Part shown: piece by piece, positions 54,009 through 64,000 of the stretch
How the letters are laid out: each line of letters starts with the position of its first letter
How positions within the stretch are numbered: position 1 is the first letter of the stretch
Source: Meghimatium bilineatum
Taxonomy: Eukaryota > Mollusca > Gastropoda > Stylommatophora > Philomycidae
Length of the DNA: 64,000 nucleotides
Assembly (NCBI GenBank): GCA_034231615.1
Contig: CM067315.1
Coordinates: forward strand, 37,757,129 to 37,821,128
Direction of reading: 5' to 3'
The notes under the pieces: generated by a model
Seen by the model: only the letters and a program-made list of their open reading frames with translations
What the model was told of the DNA's origin: nothing
The model's database searches: none
Made by a program: the position numbers and the translations under genes

Positions 54009-54530
54009 TCATTAAGTGCCAACTCCGCAACGAAGGTTGGCTGGAACGTATCTTGAAATTTCAAAGACCAATTCCGCCTTTGTCAATTAAAGAATTTCCT
54101 AATGATAGAAATCGATATTTTCAATCGTTCTGGTATGACAGATTTCCATGGATAACTGGCCGCGTTGCCAAAAGAAAAAATATTTTTCTCTGTTTGTCTA
54201 TTGTTTGGGGCCAAAGACTATAAATGGTGCAAGGTAGGCATTAGTGATTTAAGCCACTTTATTAGAAAAGCAGTAAAACATCAGTCTTGAATGATGCATC
54301 TATTGCACAATGAGGCATTTCATCAGCTGGACATTACAGGAATCGAACATGTGCTATCGGAAGCTGCATGACTACAATCAGTAAAACATAATGAGATTGT
54401 GTCTTCAAACAGACAATACTTGCAGCGACTGAATTCAGTCGGTAATATTTTCAAGTAAACAGGCGCTAGTATTCTGTGGACACAGAGGTAAAAATGTTTT
54501 TTCTGGTGTCAACAATAAAGGGGGGGGGGG
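54009..54530 (+). pseudogene. hAT-like transposase relic (ZMYM1/TTF-type family), N-terminal part
   Basis: Plus-strand reading: ERILKFQRPIPPLSIKEFPN, DRNRYFQSFWYDRFPWITGR (TTF-type zinc-finger start), then after a frame change CLLFGAKDYKWCKVGISDLS, HFIRKAVKHQS, stop, LLHNEAFHQLDITGIEHVLS, EAA, stop, LQSVKHNEIVSSNRQYLQRL. A frame change leads to SSKQALVFCGHRGKN, the RGHxE block, and the homology ends near 54530 at a G-run. The order matches ZMYM1-like hAT transposases. It is a sister of the antisense copy at 27830-29030, and both lack introns. Confidence 0.8.
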
Positions 54531-54954
54531 AGTGAGAACTACCCACCTATTTTTTTAAAAAGGACTCTCGAAGTCCCTACTCTAAAAATTCAATCTACGC
54601 TATTACTAAGATGGTTAGTTAAACAAATTAAAGCGTGAATAATAATTTCCAATAGCGCTTTGAATAACTTTCATTACTGCATATTTCCTATGATGGAGTG
54701 CATGGAGGCTTCCTATGGGCTGTGGAAATAAAGACCGCTTTGCCATACGAGACGCCGTGACATGCCCTTTTTAATAACGTCAAGAAACTATCCAAACAAA
54801 ATACAAACGATTAAAAGCAAATTTTAACAATAATACAGCTGTTCTATATAAATCAATGGCTTAGTTACTTGGATAATGAAAAACAAAACAGTTGGGGAAT
54901 ACAGGGAGAGAAGATGATGGACAACCTAGCATTGTGAACATGGGTATCGGAAAT
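54531..54954. other. no recognisable feature
   Basis: No repeat or protein recognised. Confidence 0.5.
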
Positions 54955-54956
54955 TA

Positions 54957-55310
54957 CTGACAGAACACGAATATATTGTTGAATATTTGTTCTAAGTGAC
55001 ACTACACTATTGTTGAGCATTTGTTCTGACAGATACTTCACTATTGTTAATCATTTGTTCTGTCTGACAGATACTACACTATTGTTAATCATTTATTCTG
55101 TCTGACAGATACTACACTATTGTTAATCATTTGTTCTGTCTGACAGATACTACACTATTGTTAATCATTTGTTCTGTCTGACAGATACTACACTATTGTT
55201 AATCATTTGTTCTATCTTACTGGTACCATACTATTGTTGAGTTTTTTTTCTGCCTGATTGGTACTACAACATTTTTTGAGCATTTGTTCTTTCTGACTGG
55301 TATTGAAATC
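54957..55310. repeat. 38-bp minisatellite, about 8 copies
   Basis: ATTGTTAATCATTTGTTCTG plus TCTGACAGATACTACACT, regular in the middle (55043-55205) and degenerate at both ends. Confidence 0.93.
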
Positions 55311-56150
55311 AAATATATAGGGCTTTTTCATAATTTACATTAATTTATTTATGTTTATACTTAAAATTAACGAATTTTTCTTCTTCAAATTAGACTTTTT
55401 TCATGAAGAATTTATTGATTTTTGTATGCATTACAAATCTAATATTTTCACAGTTAAATAACTGTTGTTTAGATCTGTTTATCTTGCATATGTTCGTTGT
55501 AAGAAAACAATTGTTTCTGTAATTTCATAGATCACGTTCATACTGTCTGACTTGTTTCTCACACTCAACACAACTTAGTTCTTATATTGTTGAATAAATA
55601 ACAGCACATTATCATAACAACACTTCCACACTTTTCTTGTTGACTAATTTTTGGAAGTAATAATCTTCCTGCAGGAATATTTTTACTGTTTGTTATAATC
55701 TGCACGAATGAATGAGTTTTCTGTTTTGTTACCGTTAGCCTTAGACGAGGATAACATATGACATCCTCTTTTTTTATAATGTCTTGTATATGTTAGATTG
55801 ACACGGTGCGATAATTTCCAAGAAATATACCGATCCCTGGATGTATGTAGTGGTGATGGTGATGGTGATGGATAAGATACATCACGTTCTATACATTTTA
55901 GTTAGGGCATGGGGACAAGAAAGATAAGTATATTGCATATTATTTCTGAATTCTGTCTGACAAGTGTTTCTTTTTCTTACTGTGCCATATTTAGAAGTAG
56001 ATAAGTAGATAAGTCATGTATAACTATCCGTCTTACCGGTACAGCGAGTGGGTCTCAAAGGTGATTTAGTTGTTTAATTGAGAAGAGGAGTTAATATTAA
56101 TATAGTAGTGTTCATGTTTTCATAAATGATAGCTATAAAATATGCATTCA
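55311..56150. other. no recognisable feature; (GGTGAT)n at 55852
   Basis: AT-rich DNA with a short GGTGAT run. Confidence 0.5.
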
Positions 56151-56167
56151 ACACGTAATTATACCAG

Positions 56168-56565
56168 TAAATTTAAGTAGGAAGCCAGAGGACAATTTTT
56201 AAAAATTCTTGAGACTAACGGGAATTGAACCAGTCCGTTCTACGGCACCAAATCGCCTAGCAACAATTGCACACGCGTTTTTCAGTACTTGACTAACCGC
56301 ATCTCCAAAAAAAAAAAAGATGCGATTTCATCAAGCCATTCAAATCGTGCACACAAAGTCACCCGAACGGACCAATCGAGACAAGGTAATAGTCCTTGTC
56401 TCGATTGGTCCGTTCGGGTGACTTTGTGTGCACGATTTGAATGGCTTGATGAAATCGCATCTTTTTTTGGAGATGCTGTTAGTCAAGTACTGAAAAACGC
56501 GTGTGCAATTGTTGCTATGCGATTTGGTGCCGTAGAACGGACTGGTTCAATTCCCGTTAGTCTCA
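56168..56565. mobile_element. near-perfect palindromic tRNA-like element
   Basis: The left arm (56210-56386) and right arm (56394-56565) are reverse complements with about two substitutions and one A-tract length change (12 versus 7); the spacer is 7 bp. The outer end of the right arm, GACTGGTTCAATTCCCGTTA plus GTCTCA, resembles a tRNA B-box and T-arm, so the arm may derive from a tRNA-like SINE. A direct repeat GTAATTATACCAG at 56155-56167 and 56566-56578 is a possible 13-bp TSD. The 112-codon frame across it is an artefact. Confidence 0.85.
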
Positions 56566-56578
56566 GTAATTATACCAG

Positions 56579-56880
56579 GGGTTTAGAGGTAATTCATTTT
56601 AGGCTAACTTTTTGGACCGCAACATGATTCAGGCGCAAGCTTCCTGAAGACAAAGTTTTAGCTATGGAAAGTCACATAAGGTATCAAAAGAAAGATAATT
56701 GAATATGAAATTCATATACAATATAAAAATATAAGAATTGTAAGAACAATAATACTTGTCATTTACGAACCATACAAGGCTAATTTAGAGGGTATATATG
56801 GAGTCCCATTATAACGGGCTTCCATCCTTAAATGGTGCCTGCTCTGTCCCGTTATAACGGGCTTACCTATGAATTGAGTA
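56579..56880. other. no recognisable feature
   Basis: A small duplicated motif CCCGTTATAACGGGCTT or similar occurs at 56805-56870. Otherwise unassigned. Confidence 0.5.
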
Positions 56881-56884
56881 TGAA

Positions 56885-57090
56885 ACGTAGGGATTTCCCT
56901 AGCGTAGTGGTTAATCTGTTTGTCTTGTGGTTAAGAGGTCATTGGTTCGAATCAGGCTCGTGTTATCTTGTATACAATGTGGATTTGTTCGGAGTTCCCT
57001 GTAGTTTATCGCTTTAAGCTACGGAGTTACGTGCTACGAGTGATACTCTAAGCAAGCGGCGTGCTTCTTCATTGAGAGAGACGGAGTGCA
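56885..57090 (+). mobile_element. SINE-E copy, tRNA-derived
   Basis: GGGATTTCCCTAGCGTAGTG plus GTTAATCTG (A-box-like), then ATTGGTTCGAATCAGGCTC (B-box-like), in tRNA spacing. The body CGGAGTTACGTGCTACGAGT recurs at 23905. It ends near TTGAGAGAGACGGAG. Confidence 0.75.
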
Positions 57091-57164
57091 TATGGGAAAC
57101 CGAGTACAGTGAAGTCAATCATCTACGACATGATATTTTTTAGTGGAACTATTAATAATAAGAC

Positions 57165-58035
57165 AAGGTTTCCTATAACTATTTACCGAAGCTACATGTC
57201 ATTGACAAGCCTCAAGTTTTCTATAACCATTTCACGAAGCTACATGTCATTGACAAGCCTCAAGTTTTCTATAACCATTTCACGAAGCTACATGTCATTG
57301 ACAAGCCTCAAGTTTTCTATAACCATTTACCGAAGCTACATGTCCTTGACAATCCTCAAGTTTTCTATAACCATTTACCGAAGCTACATGTCCTTGACAA
57401 GCCTCACGTTTTATATAACCATTTAACGAAGATACATGTCATTGACAAGCCTCAAGTTTTCTATAACCATTTCACGAAGCTACATGTCCTTGACAAGCCT
57501 CAAGTTTTCTATAACCATTTCACGAAGCTACATGTCATTGACAAGCCTCAAGTTTTCTATAACCATTTACCGAAGCTACATGTCCTTGACAAGCCTCAAG
57601 TTTTCTATAACCATTTACCGAAGCTACATGTCCTTGACAAGCCTCACGTTTTATATAACCATTTAACGAAGATACATGTCCTTGACAAGCCTCAAGTTTT
57701 CTATAACCATTTACTGAAGCTACATGTCCTTGACAAGCCTCACGTTTTATATAACCATTTAACGAAGATACATGTCCTTGACAAGCCGCAAGTTTTCTAT
57801 AACCATTTACCGAAGCTACATGTCCTTGACAAGCCTCACGTTTTATATAACCATTTACCGAAGCTACATGTCCTTGACAAGCCTCACGTTTTATATAACC
57901 ATTTAACGAAGATACATGTCATTGACAAGCCTCAAGTTTTCTATAACCATTTCACGAAGCTACATGTCATTCACAAGCCTCAAGTTTTCTATAACCATTT
58001 CACGAAGCTACATGTCATTCACAAGCCTCAAGTTT
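57165..58035. repeat. 48-bp minisatellite, about 18 copies
   Basis: AAGCTACATGTCATTGACAA plus GCCTCAAGTTTTCTATAACC and ATTTCACG. Variant types (ACCG, AACGAAGATAC, CACGTTTTATATAACC) recur in blocks, for example 57170-57430 and 57430-57670 repeat the same order of variants, a higher-order pattern. The 16-residue peptide repeats in two frames are artefacts. Confidence 0.97.
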
Positions 58036-58505
58036 CGACGTCTCTGCATTTGCTCAACAGTTTTATGCTGTCTGTGACAACGTTGTTATTCTCTATTCAT
58101 AGTTTGTCAATTTTCTCTTTGTGCTGGTGATTCTAGCTTAGCTCGACGCCAATGCAAATCAACATTCTTAGCAAAGCGTGTTTGTCTGTTGAAGAGTTTC
58201 TTGACCAATCCTTTGCATCTATCTCTCAATGCTCTCTGTGCGCTGCAGCATTTACGGCACGAATCCAAATAAGTGACTCTTGAATTTGACGACTCAACCA
58301 TCTAGCTTTTCGTTTTTTTTTGTTGTTGTTTTTTTTATGCGTTCTTACGATTGGAGCATCTTCATTCATAATTTAAAGCAAATTATATGTATATTTCAAA
58401 TATAATGTATTTTAGATAACCTTAACTACAAGCCGATACAGAAGTTTACCTGTTAGCGAATCAAAATAACATTTGTATAAAAAAATGCAACACCAAGATG
58501 CAACA
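58036..58505. other. unassigned; 64-codon antisense frame
   Basis: The antisense frame at 58107-58301 (ESSNSRVTYLDSCRKCCSAQ and following basic text) may be retrotransposon-derived but I do not recognise it. The rest is AT-rich. Confidence 0.35.
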
Positions 58506-58507
58506 TA

Positions 58508-59165
58508 ATAATCAAGGACACAAAATTAGCACAAGTTTAAAAAGTGAAATATTTTGGCACCCTGTTAACATCAGAAGGTAGATGCTCAAGTGAGATAAAG
58601 AGCCAAACAGCACAAGCCAAATCAGCATTTAAAAAAAAGAGAACCATTTTGTGCAACGGAAGACCATCAATACAGATGCGAATTCGAGTACTGAGATGTT
58701 ATATCGAACCAATTCTTTTTTATGGATGTGAAGCATGGACTGTAAACACAAATATTCAAAGCGAATTACATGCTACAGAAATGTGGTTTCTGAGAAGAAT
58801 GATGAAAATACCATTAACAGTTAAGAAACTAATGCAGAGGTTCTCATTGATAATAGCGTAAAAAGATCAATCATATCAAACATTAGAGGCAGACAGTCAA
58901 GGTTTCTAGTGCATATGCTGAGAAGAACACAGCTTGAACACTTAATAACCACTGGAAAGATCAAGGGGAGAAAAGATAGGGGACAACAAAGAGAAAAGTT
59001 ACTAGATGGACTTGTATTGTGGCACGGTAGAAGCTCACCAATCGAGCTTATTGACAACACAAGAAACAGAGTCGTGGAGAAACATGATCGCCTACGCCAT
59101 TCGGCATGGCACTTGATTGATTTATACAAAAATGCCGTCAGCTTTCAATAATGTCACGACACCAA
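58508..59165 (+). pseudogene. LINE post-RT and C-terminal relic
   Basis: KVKYFGTLLTSEGRCSSEIK, TAQAKSAFKKKRTILCNGRP, SIQMRIRVLRCYIEPILFYG, CEAWTVNTNIQSELHATEMW, FLRRMMKIPLTVKK. After a stop and frameshift come RRTQLEHLITTGKIKGRKDR, GQQREKLLDGLVLWHG and a conserved end HDRLRHSAWHLIDL, stop. This is the YLGxxxTxxGRC...YGCEAWT...FLRRMxxIPWT...G(K/R)xxGxxREKxLD layout. One stop and one frameshift. RT missing. Confidence 0.87.
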
Positions 59166-61600
59166 TCCTTTTGATTGGATCTATCTTTCTATCTATACTC
59201 TGTGGTCCTTGTTTGCCTTGAGGCGTTAGGGGTAGAAGAGTTCTCTGGAGATGGCCTTCTTGTGTGCTGTTTGTAAACTTGTCTCTGTGGCTTCTTTGAT
59301 TTCTGTGATCCATCTTTTACATAGTCTGCCTCCGGCTTTATAGCCGCTATGTCTATGTGTCATGGCCATCTGTGGCCTGCTGTCTGTTGGTAGTCTGCAA
59401 GTGTGTGAAAACCACTTGATCAGTTGTCTTTTGATGTGATTCAATACTGGTATTGTTTTGGTTATCTGTCTGATGTTCTCATTTCTAATTCTATCTCTTA
59501 ATGACACACCGAGTATTCTTTGTAGATATGTCATTTCTGCTATCACTATTTTTCTTTTGTCGTGTGCTGTCATTGTCCATGTTTGGCACTGGTAGCACAG
59601 TGATGGGATAATAGTCTTATATAATGCAACTTTAGTGTCTATATTTACATTTTTATTCTGAAAAATACGTGTCATCTGTCCTAGGTTCTGGTATGTTTTG
59701 TTGCATCTATTTTGTATCTCTTTACTATTTGTCACTTTACTCGATAACATGCTTCTTAAGTAAGTGAACTCGTCTATCTGTTTAAGATGTTTATTATCGA
59801 TTTTAGATAGTGATATTTCTTTCTTTTTGTGCTATTGTGCCATTATTTCGGTCTTTTCAATATTAATCTTCATGTTGAATTTTTGACATGTTGTGTGGAG
59901 TCTGTTCATATGTTTTTGCAATTGTTCTTCTGATGTCGCTATTAGTACTTGATCGTCTGCAAAGAGTATGCCCTTCAATTTGTCTTTCATGTTATCTTCT
60001 TCACTAGTACTTGTTATTTTACAGATGTGGTCGATATATGTTATAAAAAGTATGGGGGATAAGACACACCCCTGTAGAATTCTTGATTGGATTTAAAACT
60101 TATTGGACACTCCTGTGTTGCTCTTACTTCACATTGGCTATTGGTATAAATGCCCTTGCATATACTGATTAAATGTTCTGGTTCTCCGTATATTGATACT
60201 GTTTTCTAAAGATGTTTATACTCTGTTGAAGGCATTTTCTTGGTCGACGAATCCGATGTGTTATTCTTTGTTGTTTTCTGTGGCTCTTTCTGTTAGCTGT
60301 CTAAGTGTAAAGATAATATCCGTACAGCTTTTGTTCTTACGGAAGCCCATTTATGTATTTCTAAGTTGTGGTTCAATGTATGATCGTAATCGTTGTTCTA
60401 ATATTTTGTTTAAAATTTGTCCTGTGTGGCTTAGTAAAGTATCCCTCTGTATTTTGTGCAGTCTCTTTTACTGCCTTTTTTTCCTTCCATATGGGAATGA
60501 TTGTCGCAGTTCTCCACTCTGATGTTTCTTGTTTCTTCCATATTACATAGAAAAGTCTATTTAGCCATTTTTTCCCGCTCTCTGCTGCTGCTTTGATAAG
60601 TTCTGTTTGTATGTTTTCAGAGCCTGCTGCCTTGTTTATTGGTGCTTTGTTTATTACATTTTCTCTTTACGATAGAGTATATTTTGTTCTAGGTTTGCTG
60701 ATGTAATGTTTATTGTTGTGTTTACGTCTCCTTCCTTTAGGTTCAGTAGTTCTTTGAAATTTTGTTGCCATATTTCCATTATTAGTTTAAATAAAATAGA
60801 GATGTGTGCAGGTGTTCAGGAGCCATTGTTTTCAATAGTGAAACGACGAAAACTAGCATGGTTCGGACATGTATGCAGGCACGATGCCTTGTTAAAAACA
60901 ATACTGCAGGGAACTGTCGAGGGGGGAAGAAGCAGATGAGAACAAATAAAGACATGGACAGACAACATCAGGGAATGGACAGGGCAGGATATTTCCACAC
61001 TCATCCGCATCGCTGAGGATAGAATTCGCTGGAGGACTGTGTGCTGAAGCATCCAATGTGGTACCCCTACGACCCTGAAGGGTTATGGATATATTGTTTG
61101 ATTGATTATTAGTTTCGGCTTCTTTAGTGCATTACCGTTTTCGTCACTTATTATTTCTGTTGGCTCAAATATATCTTCTTTGTTTCTCATGTTCTTAATT
61201 TTCTTGTAGAATCTCTTTAGTGCATTTTTGTAATCTTCCTTGAGCATGTTAATAATTTTCTTAGCATTTGTTTTTGCTGTCTCGTATTATATGTAATATA
61301 CTTCGTTTCTACTTTTAACCCATTTCTTTCATTTCTGTTTCTTTTTTCTTCTGACATTTTTGACTTCTTCATTCCACCATGCCGTTATTTTTAGTTTCTT
61401 TACACTATTGTTCTTTTATCCGCATGATTCTCCTGCTGCTTGTGTGATATTGTCTTTGAATAGTTTCCATTATTCTTCTGTTGTTGTAGTATCTACTGGT
61501 AGTTTTCGATTATTTATTAGTTATGTGTTAGTTTTTCGATTATTTATTAGTTATGTGTTAGTTTTTCGATTATTAGTTACTATATTATAGGTTATCACTA
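59165..61600 (-). pseudogene. LINE reverse transcriptase relic, longest TE in the window, with a nested LINE
   Basis: Minus-strand reading from 61490 down: SVKKLKITAWWNEEVKN, KKIKNMRNKEDIFEPTEIIS, DENGNALKK (linker after the endonuclease). After the nested element: NIQTELIKAAAESGEKWLNR, LFYVIWKKQETSEWRTATII, PIWK (RT start), NKxAFNRV-like remains, GCVLSPILFITYIDHICKI, GILFADDQVLIATSEEQLQK (catalytic FADD), MNRLHTTCQKFNMKINIEKT, then the intact 174-codon frame at 59226-59750 with KVALYKTIIPSLCYQCQTWT, YLQRILGVSLRDRIRNENIR and LIKWFSHTCRLP. There are many frameshifts in the RT. A 30-bp repeat (TTATTAGTTATGTGTTAGTT) lies at 61497-61580. Confidence 0.88.
60789..61104 (+). pseudogene. nested LINE 3' end with 11-bp TSD
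   Basis: GVQEPLFSIVKRRKLAWFGH, VCRHDALLKTILQGTVEGGR, SR, then WTDNIREWTGQDISTLIRIA, EDRIRWRTV and 3' end GGTACCCCTACGACCCTGAA. A (TTGA)n-type tail. ATTATTAGTTT flanks at 60778-60788 and 61105-61115. It matches the LINE relic at 21380-21835 and sits inside the antisense LINE. Confidence 0.9.
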
Positions 61601-61790
61601 TGGTATTTGTGTTATTACAGACCATACAGACTGTGGGATTTTTCTCTAGTTTTTTGCTAAATATATAACTTGAAGTCCTCCGTATGTCCAAGAAAAATAT
61701 CTAAACATATTTTCTAAAGACTAACAGCAAGCGAAATGGTTGAGTAAAGGTATATATAAAGTGATCTACTGTCATGTTGGCATTACAATA

Positions 61791-61880
61791 ATCAGCCTGC
61801 CCTAGTGGTTCAGGTGTTTATCTTGTATTCATGATGTCAAGGATTTGATACCGTGATATGATGCCTTGTTTACACCTGAA
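61791..61880 (+). mobile_element. tRNA-like SINE fragment (SINE-E type)
   Basis: CAGCCTGCCCTAGTGGTTCA plus GGTG looks like an A-box region, and GGATTTGATACCGTGA stands where a B-box would be. Weak. Confidence 0.4.
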
Positions 61881-61939
61881 TTTTTTTCTGAGTACTTTTT
61901 TGTGGAGGTGGTGATGTTCGCACCTAAGGAGTTCGATAT

Positions 61940-62395
61940 TTATTCTTCTTTGTTTGCTATCCATGAACCAATGCGAGTTTTCGTGTGATTCCGACGAGAA
62001 GCGTAAAGTACGCTATTCCAGCGATTAATATGCACCATATAGGCCTAGCTCATCCGTTTTTGGCTTGACATAATTTGGATGAGCTTCGCTAGCCTGTAAC
62101 AGACTTTATCACTGGTGTAGACCGCTATTAGCTGATAGTTTATTACCAATGATCCCTTGAACTTCACAGCCCAAAACATATCCCTGGGTTTTAAAAGGGT
62201 AAGAAACGGTAAGCTGGGATTTAGACGGGTCGGCTACGTATATCTAGTACGAGGTGTTCCACCGTCAGGGAACTAGTCCTCGGTAATCAGATAACCCATT
62301 GCCCCTGTGTCCTAGGATACTAAACCCTTTTCATCTGTGAGTCTAGTTCAAGAATAGTAAACGCTCTACGTGAGAGTTGGACTAGGGTTAATTCA
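61940..62395 (-). mobile_element. diverged second copy of the GC-rich element
   Basis: ATAGGCCTAGCTCATCCG, GCTAGCCTGTAACAGAC, GAGGTGTTCCACCGTCAG, CCCCTGTGTCCTAGGATACT and CATCTGTGAGTCTAGTTC parallel, in order and orientation, the element at 44457-45790 (GTAGGCCTAGCACATCCG, TAGCCTGTGACAGCC, AGGTGTTCCACTGTC, CATCCGTGAGCCTGGTTCC). The 106-bp units are missing or truncated here. Confidence 0.65.
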
Positions 62396-62479
62396 TCATC
62401 GATAATATGTAAGTGAAGTAAAAGTAATATACAAAAGGCAAAGCTTGAAAAGGGGTAATGAAAGTTTGCTAATGACTAG

Positions 62480-62560
62480 AAGTACACATAATCACATACA
62501 CAAATCAACGTTACGATCAAAATGGCCTTTGTCAAGATTACATACATATATACATAGGAA
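62480..62560 (-). mobile_element. Penelope-like terminal motif, antisense (candidate)
   Basis: Reverse strand: CTTGACAAAGGCCATTTTGA plus TCGTAACGTTGATTTGTG. Same layout as 18580-18665. Confidence 0.45.
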
Positions 62561-62922
62561 AACGACGAGCAGAACGACACAACTGGCGTTCACATGTGTA
62601 GCGAGATAAACAAGTCTAGCGAGTTTTGTTCATCATCTTAGCAGAAGTTAGTTCACCGATTTCGGGAAGCACTACATGCTTTGAGAAGAAAGATAGTAAA
62701 CAGCTTATTCTCGACAACAACAAAAATACACGCTTCCGTGGCTTGTGTCCTCAAATGTGTAGCCAATTGCATAACCTCTAGCGAGTAGAAATCTTCGCAA
62801 TGCTCTCAATAAACTAAACTTATCCTGAGTCTTGCTCTAATCACGCATTCATTCGCTTTGTGACTACACAGTGTGACCGGCAGTCCTGGCCAGTTGCTGT
62901 CTTACTCCAAGACCTGTGTGTA
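62561..62922. other. no recognisable feature
   Basis: Unassigned DNA. Confidence 0.5.
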
Positions 62923-62924
62923 TT

Positions 62925-63035
62925 TGATTATTGTCGTGTTTTCCTTTGCACACTATTTATATACTTGGAGTCGATTTGGCCATTTTTGGCATACGACTCC
63001 AAGTATATAAATAGTGGCCAACGATCTAAATCATG
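62925..63035. mobile_element. foldback element F
   Basis: CACTATTTATATACTTGGAG plus TCG at left and CGACTCCAAGTATATAAATA plus GTGG at right form a near-perfect hairpin with about 25 bp between. Confidence 0.82.
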
Positions 63036-64000
63036 CTAGTTTCAGTAGTCTCCTATCGCGAGTGCTCCTATCGAGAGTGATCTTATCAAAAGTGCTCCCA
63101 GTGCTCCCAGCTGTATAGTATTTTAATATGGTTGTGACCGTACCGCCTAAATGTCGATACCGTTTGAGACTACAAATGCAAGTATGATGCAAGGTCAATG
63201 ACTAGTTCGAAACAGACTGGAAAGGAGAACATGACGGTTTGTTATTGCTACGCCAAACACTGGGTAAGACCATATGTTGTCAAACATCAAACATTTGCGG
63301 TACATAAACATATAATGCTAAAACATTCTCCCCATCATGCACTGCGTAACTGACATAAACTATCAATTTGTGCCAGCGATTCTCACAGTTGAGTACATGG
63401 TTCACAAACCCATGATATTAATGTAGTTAATTACTCAATATTTATAGTAAGATTGTTGAAAAGTAAAGATATGCATTGTTAGGAGTGATGAAGCAAATAC
63501 ATGTATTTATATTTAGAGCTGTTTTATAGAAATTTATTCAGCTGTTTTCTTACATTTACTGAAAATATACCGTGGCAAAACCAAACAGTACCTACTTAAC
63601 GTGTTATTCGTTTAACCGTTAACTGAGATTTCAAAACCGTTGGCAAGACAGTTATATGGTGTACCCAAATGCAGGGGATGTGCGTTCAGCAGAAGTATCA
63701 TCTAACGTCAAAGATCGATTTTGTTAAATTGTGAATGTATGGTTCCACAAATTGGTAAGAACAATTCATGTTTTCTGTCAGTTTCTAAATAATTCTAAAT
63801 AATTGTTCGTTTTTTAAAAAGCAATACAAATATAATCTAAAGTTATGTACTTTTATTCAATTTGTCTGAATGCACACTTAACGCACACGTAACGCACACA
63901 AACGCACTTTCTAAAATATACATATGCAGGAATACAGCAAATCGATCTTAATATATTTTCAGTTTAAATTGTGTCTCATCCTGATTGTGATTTGATTGAT
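63036..64000. other. no recognisable feature
   Basis: Mostly AT-rich unique-looking DNA to the window edge. Short triplet of GCTCC(T/C)A-type motifs near 63062-63110. Confidence 0.5.

Noticed and set aside
54009-54223. Exon of a host ZMYM1-like gene
   Set aside because: A second intronless copy with the same lesions-rich structure lies at 27830-29030, and conserved blocks run on without splice sites, which fits transposon relics.
56289-56627. 112-codon ORF
   Set aside because: It spans both arms of the palindrome, so the peptide is an accident of the inverted repeat.

Overview
The window looks like repeat-dense, non-coding nuclear DNA from an animal. It has no operons, ribosome binding sites or dense coding. 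It is full of tRNA-derived SINEs, decayed non-LTR retrotransposons (LINEs), hAT and Tc1/mariner transposase relics and dozens of minisatellites. A mollusc or other lophotrochozoan would fit this mix, but that is inference from general knowledge of such genomes and no species can be named. I found no host protein-coding gene that I would defend. Almost every long open reading frame is either a tandem array whose unit lacks stops or a piece of a transposable element (TE).

Layout. 1-5 kb: a SINE with a clean target-site duplication (TSD), a SINE whose 3' part has grown into a 40-bp array, and a 28-bp array split by a 0.7-kb inverted-repeat element. 5-12 kb: arrays, 1.05 kb of pure TCTA, LINE 3' ends. 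12-18 kb: LINE and SINE copies, a foldback element, a 36-bp array. 18-22 kb: several LINE relics, including a C-terminal region blown up into a 29-bp array and an adjacent reverse transcriptase (RT) piece. 22-30 kb: SINEs, a Tc1/mariner fragment, an antisense hAT-like transposase pseudogene. 30-43 kb: large arrays (56, 48 and 23 bp) with LINE pieces between them. 43-46 kb: a LINE RT split by a 1.33-kb GC-rich retroposon-like element with an 11-bp TSD. 47-52 kb: 28-, 17-, 73- and 46-bp arrays and a hAT-type MITE with an 8-bp TSD. 52-56 kb: a nested SINE, a zinc-finger-tailed LINE, a second hAT-like transposase relic. 56-64 kb: a near-perfect 350-bp palindrome, a 48-bp array, tail-to-tail LINEs (one carrying a second LINE with an 11-bp TSD), a second GC-rich element copy and a foldback element.

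Family labels used here are local names: SINE-A (copies at 174, 14170, 24815 and 27159), SINE-B1/B2 (shared 3' end, GAA-rich tail), SINE-C, SINE-D, SINE-E, repeat G, and foldback F.

The main pattern is that minisatellites repeatedly arise inside the bodies of otherwise unrelated TEs: three SINEs, a LINE coding tail, a hAT transposase, two hAT-type MITEs and the GC-rich retroposon. In the reverse direction, several minisatellites are interrupted by TE insertions. I saw no evidence of a defence, biosynthetic or signalling system. All coordinates of repeat edges are read by eye and may be off by a few bases unless a TSD is given.
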